The translations under genes and the position numbers were made by a program. Of a stretch of DNA of 64,000 nucleotides, positions 59,974 through 64,000 are shown piece by piece (within the stretch, counting starts at the first letter, position 1; every line of letters starts with the position of its first letter). A model generated the notes under the pieces. The model did no database searches, was not told the origin of the DNA, and saw only the letters and a program-made list of their open reading frames with translations. Source of the stretch: Favolaschia claudopus (lineage: Eukaryota > Basidiomycota > Agaricomycetes > Agaricales > Mycenaceae); contig JAWWNJ010000094.1 in assembly GCA_037176885.1 (NCBI GenBank), forward strand, positions 496,001 to 560,000, given 5' to 3'.

Positions 59974-60513
59974 ATGTCTTCACACTGGTCGAACTCCTCC
60001 GCCGGTCCTACCCTTCCCCCGCTTCACACTCTCAACCTCTTGCCTCCCTCTTACGCACAGCGCCGTGGAGGCTCTCCACCGGACGCATACGATCCTTCAG
60101 TGCGTATATTCATTCCACCTCCTCCTCCAACCAACCACCACTAACATACGTACTTCTCCCAGTGCCCCCGTCTTCACGTCCCTCACCACCGTCGAGCATC
60201 CACCTCCACGGCCTCCTCATCCCGTACACCCTCCCCAGTCCCCTCCACGAGCTCCTCGTCCCCCTCCCAAAAACTCACCCTCATCCCGTCTTCCATGGAA
60301 GACGCCGACGCTGTCGTCCTCGTCCCCTCCCCCGACGCACCCGCCATCCCGGGCACCCGCCCCGGCCAATCTCTCCTCCTCACCGGCCCCTCCATCGAGC
60401 AGTTCCGCTGTGGCAGCCGCTCCGTACCAAAGGGCACCCGCCTCCATCCCTACCGCTTTGCGAATCGACGTCGACGCTCGTCCGAGTCGCCGTCCATTCA
60501 TTCCGCCGTGTAA
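59974..60513 (+). CDS. Small Ser/Pro-rich protein of unknown function
   Basis: Two exons (59974-60099 and 60163-60513) with a clean GTGCGT...CCCAG intron join in phase to 158 residues. The N-terminus is MSSHWSNSSAGPTLPPLHTL NLLPPSYAQRRGG, then a Ser/Thr/Pro-rich middle (STSTASSSRTPSPVPSTSSS), then a more ordered segment (KLTLIPSSMEDADAVVLVPS, GTRPGQSLLLTGPSIEQFRC) and a basic C-terminus. No known domain. The coherent composition, intron and TATA box about 100 bp upstream argue for a real gene. Overlapping longer frames in other phases are shadows of the C-rich sequence. Confidence 0.6.
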
Positions 60514-60885
60514 ATCCACCAAAGAACGACTGTACAGCAGCATGTATTCATCCACCCACGGACACGCGCACGTCCATCTGTATCCACTACACACTTACCT
60601 GCCCACACATTTATACCACTATACGCCTTGTATAACACCCTTACGAGCTGCCCCTGCCTGCATGAACGCAAATCTTCTTGACGCTAAACATACACCAATA
60701 ACAATCTGCGGTTAATCGTCTGTCAATATTCAGGTACGAAACGGCCTAGAACCAGCACGAGTCTACCTTGAGCGAATCACGACTGACGAGGTTCAACGCA
60801 TCATCGTGAAGGAGACTGATATTGCGAAGCCTCAGGAAGCAAATCCATCCAAGCCTTACACCATCTGGAGTATCGGTTTGTCTTG
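60514..60885. other. Intergenic region
   Basis: 3' UTR of the Ser-rich gene. It also holds the possible continuation of the RNase H-like remnant. Nothing else recognised. Confidence 0.35.
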
Positions 60886-61390
60886 TCAGCGGCCAATGAA
60901 ACTGATATATTCAGCATCGGATACCAACTCGCTGAAAAGGGGGAAAGATTTTCGACTAACGGTGCTTCTAGTATGGTGGATTTCCCAAGTTGTTGGGTTA
61001 CGCGCTGCATCACAAATTAATTTGTGTCTGGATAAATATCCTATAAGTAACATACGCCGCCTTTGATAACTTTGCTGATCGCAACGTACCTTCCACTGCG
61101 GCACCCACTCGGTAATTCCTTCCATGATGTGCTGAGAGTCCGCGACGACGACTCGGATTCATTTTGGACTCGCGCTGGTCGCATATGCGGACATCGTATC
61201 GGCTGATCATGACAACAGTATGACAACAACCATTCTTATTCAGAGTCGCATCGATGAGCATTTGAAAGCCGTGTATCGCAGCAAGGAGCTCTGCGCGCTG
61301 ACTCGTTCGTGGACGATAGAATTGATCTATATCGTTGGTAACAGAGATGGAGACTTGATTTCGAGCGTGGCGAGGTAGGCTCCGACCCAA
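60886..61390 (-). pseudogene. RNase H-like domain gene fragment
   Basis: Reads as part of a type-1 RNase H fold. RPRTSQRAELLAAIHGFQML contains the catalytic Glu in the QRAELLAA motif. After an intron (GTTGTTGTC...CCGAG) comes NVVVADSQHIMEGITEWVPQ with the second catalytic Asp, then W-K and, after another intron of about 130 nt, SRKSFPLFSELVSDAEYISF followed by a stop. The expected start with the first catalytic Asp (a DGS motif) is not found upstream, and the C-terminal AD-rich helix is missing. So this is either an incompletely modelled gene or a decayed copy. Single-domain RNase H genes are multicopy in many basidiomycetes, and retroelements also carry this fold. Confidence 0.45.
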
Positions 61391-62253
61391 CTTCGACCAA
61401 AGACTACTTATTAAGTAGACTAAGGGGCAGTGACCGTGGCAGCCGCTGAGAGCGCAAGTCGAGTTTTGAGAACAGCGAGCCAGGAAGCGTTGGAAGACGT
61501 CGCAATGGTTGTGGATTGGTAAATAGCCTGCGGTTGGCCCCAGGGAGTCAGCCTGAGGTACTAGTAGCTGACAGTGAATTCAGAGCGAAACTCAAACACG
61601 TGCTGTGACTGTGACTGTGATGCAACGCGATTGCCGACTTCCCGGCCGCGGCGTGGGTCCTCTTTCCTCCAAACCACCCATGTTCGAATTCATCGCTGGT
61701 TGCACGACCTCCCGGCCCAACTTATCAAGCTCATTCAATGATACGTTGTATGTGCCGGTGGCGCCACACCTGACAGCCGGCATTTCGGACTGCGTTGAAT
61801 TTCACTTTTCGCCGACCCTGGCGAGTGATTAATGAGTTTTCCTCAATCTTCCTCCTCCTCCTCCGCAAGGGCGCTGGCTGCCCCCTCGTGCTGTTCAACT
61901 TCACTATGTGTCATATGGTATGCGCTATCCATTATTGAACGATCTCCGAGTAAGAGGCCGCGCTTCTTACTTGAAAAAAAGGTCTCGACGAACGGATTAC
62001 CAGTTCATAATACCAATAGTCAAAGTGCAGGAACACAAGAACCACACGCCCACTTGGCCCGATAAATTAAAAGCATCCGTTTTTTTTTTCACCTCAATAA
62101 ACCTCCTGTGTTCCGCTCATTTTTGCCGACAACACTCAGGAGCAGGTGTAAATTGCGCCGCTGAGGAACCGATCTTTTTTAATAAATTTGGGCACGAGTG
62201 GCAGGTAGCCTTCGCAGTTCTGCTCCTCCCCTTCGCGGCTCCCCACCCACTCA
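61391..62253. other. Intergenic region, GH71 promoter
   Basis: About 860 bp. A CACGTG with TGACTGTGACTGTGA repeats lies near 61598-61620. No gene supported. Confidence 0.4.
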
Positions 62254-64000
62254 ATGGCTCGGTTCCTGGCTGTCTTCCTCTGTCTAGGTCTCACTGCTGC
62301 GTATACTACAAGTTCGCAAGGCCGCAATGTTGAAGATGCTGCTGCTCTCGCGCTCCGGAAAGAAGATAATAGCAGCGGCTTGCTAAGGATTCAGGGGGAT
62401 CCGCTTGAGCTGCAGAAGCGCGATGGCACGAAATATGTGTTCATGCATCACGTATGTCTCAGTCTTGTCTCTTCTGATTCAATAGTCTTTGTTTCACTCA
62501 ACTTCTTGGCTTTATTAGATCGTTGGAAGTAAGACAACAGTGAGCGTAAAAAAATGAAGCTTGACTGATATTCGATGTTTCTGTTCGACATAGATACGTG
62601 CGTGTTTCTTCTAGATCTCACGTCGATTTGGTCTCAATCCCCAACAGGTACAGCTACACACTAGACACATGGAAGGACGACATCCAGCAGATTGCGGCCA
62701 AGGGCGTGTAAGCTGCTTTTCCTCATCGACTCCTTCTCCGATTAACTAACACATCAACGCGTCTCCCAGCGACGCAATCGCACTCAACATCGGCGGCGAC
62801 GACTGGCAAATGAAACAAGTAGCCTACGCCTACACCGCCGCCCAATCGCTCGCCTCTCCCTGCAAACTCTTCTTCTCCTTTGACTTCACCACCAACCTCG
62901 GCTGCTCGCTCTCCGACATCGTCAGCCGCACCAAGCAATTCTCCAACCACCCCTGGCAGTTCCGCGTGAACGGCAAGCCGATGGTGTCGAGCTATGCGGG
63001 GGATTGTTTGGGAAATGATGGGTGGCAGTCGCTGAAGGATCAAACGGGGGCGTATATCATGCCGTTTATCTGGGGGCTAGAAGGGAAGTTTAATACGTAC
63101 CCGAGTATGGATTCGTGGTACTGGTGAGTGATGTCTTTCTCGACATCCTGGTCACTTTGAGATTCAACGTTTGATTTTAGCTGGGGATGTGCATGGCCGC
63201 AAGGAAATTACGATAAAAACGTGAGTTATCCCTGCTTTCCCGAGCCAAAATATGACTTCGCTTGCAGACCGACGACGATAACTATTGTATAGCGCTCTTG
63301 ATGCTCGCTCTTGACCTTATTCTAATATCATATCAAAGATATCAGCCAACTGGGGTCCAAATACGCCACCACAGTCAGCATGTGGTTCTAGTGTGTCCAT
63401 GTTATCATCCTTGAACCCTCTACTCATGAATCGACTGACAGCACCCACCTTTCGGATAAAAATCGACTTCTTCGCTCCGACAATTGGCTGCTCAATAATC
63501 GTTGGGAGCAGCTTATAGCTATGCGTAATACGCTCACTTTTGTCGAGATGGTTACATGGTACGTTCCTCCTCCATCTTACTTTCAACGAAGTGTCTGAAT
63601 GGGATATAGGAACGACTTTGGCGAGTCAGACTAGTACGCGGCTTCAACAGCCTTTCCTTTGAGCTTTCTGACATTGTAGAACAGCTTCGGCCCCGTTCGC
63701 GTCGACCAACCTGCAGGTAAGTCTTCCAACCTGCTTCTGTCTCAATGCTGTCTGAACAAAAAACTCATCTTCAGGCACCACGTGGGCGGACGGATATCCT
63801 CACACCGCTCTATACGATATGAGTGAATATTATATCCAAGCTTTTAAGACCGGCGTATACCCTGCCATTACTGTGAGGCTCTCTGTATCTTCACCCCTCC
63901 CAAAGAATCTTCGATACTAAGATAAATCCTGTCTTTCTATCTTTCCAGCAAGACGTGATATACTACTGGGCACGTCCCCACCCGCGCGATGTCATTGTAT
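62254..64000 (+). CDS. Secreted GH71 alpha-1,3-glucanase (mutanase), 3' end outside window
   Basis: Hydrolyses alpha-1,3-glucan of fungal cell walls, in wall remodelling, autolysis or attack on other fungi. Signal peptide MARFLAVFLCLGLTAAY, a short propeptide-like stretch (LLRIQGDPLELQKR), then the GH71 barrel: KYVFMHHIVGNTYSYTLDTW KDDIQQIAAKGVDAIALNIG GDDWQ, KLFFSFDFTTNLGCSLSDIV, QFSNHPWQFRVNGKPMVSSY AGD, GAYIMPFIWGLEGKFNTYPS MDSWYCWGCAWPQG, KYATTVSMWF, NRWEQLIAMRNTLTFVEMVT WNDFGESDY, and TTWADGYPHTALYDMSEYYI QAFKTG. The segment VGNTYSY needs three consecutive small exons: 62519-62528 (10 nt), 62594-62597 (4 nt) and the exon starting at 62648. The frame is still open in the last exon at the window edge (DVIYYWARPHPRD). 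Confidence 0.92.

Noticed and set aside
59898..60715. Two Pro-rich frames of 216-245 codons overlapping the Ser-rich gene
   Set aside because: They ignore the clean GTGCGT-CCCAG intron, and their composition is that of C-rich coding sequence read out of phase.

Overview
This window is nuclear DNA of a filamentous basidiomycete fungus, most likely an Agaricomycete. The evidence is gene density, coding regions broken by many 45-65 nt GT-AG introns, and the protein families present (Zn2Cys6 fungal_trans regulators, a DUF6593-like protein, GH71 and GH3 enzymes, a six-hairpin glycosidase, and a one-pass membrane protein with tandem beta-domains typical of Agaricomycetes). There are no bacterial operons, CRISPR arrays or rRNA. 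I name no species. Gene models were built by hand: open frames were joined at GT-AG boundaries that restore conserved motifs. Several outer exons remain uncertain.

Layout. 0-12 kb: the start of an unidentified gene running off the left edge, histone chaperone CHZ1, a 2 kb transposon-like element with perfect terminal inverted repeats and a 6-bp target duplication, a DUF6593-like protein, gluconokinase, and a GCP5/6-type gamma-tubulin complex component. 12-26 kb: a secreted six-hairpin glycosidase, a MYND-finger protein, a Zn2Cys6 transcription factor, VPS53 of the GARP tether, and a large transmembrane protein. 26-41 kb: a Mg-chelatase-like ATPase, a secreted GH3 beta-glucosidase, a gene-poor 2.4 kb, the tightly divergent pair RPR2 (RNase P subunit) and an MBIP-like protein, APP1 phosphatidate phosphatase, and an NAD(P)-binding protein. 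41-64 kb: a second Zn2Cys6 factor, a gene-poor 4 kb, a secreted subtilase, CCR4 deadenylase, a DENND6-type protein, RPC19 (shared subunit of RNA polymerases I and III), a serine-rich small protein, an RNase H-like remnant, and a GH71 alpha-1,3-glucanase cut by the right edge.

The window mixes conserved housekeeping genes with accessory secreted hydrolases (six-hairpin glycosidase, GH3, subtilase, GH71). It is not a biosynthetic cluster, and neighbours are mostly unrelated in function. The most unusual signals are the transposon-like element in the CHZ1 promoter and very small exons (4, 5, 7 and 14 nt) that must be spliced in to rebuild conserved motifs of the GH71, subtilase and gamma-tubulin-complex genes.
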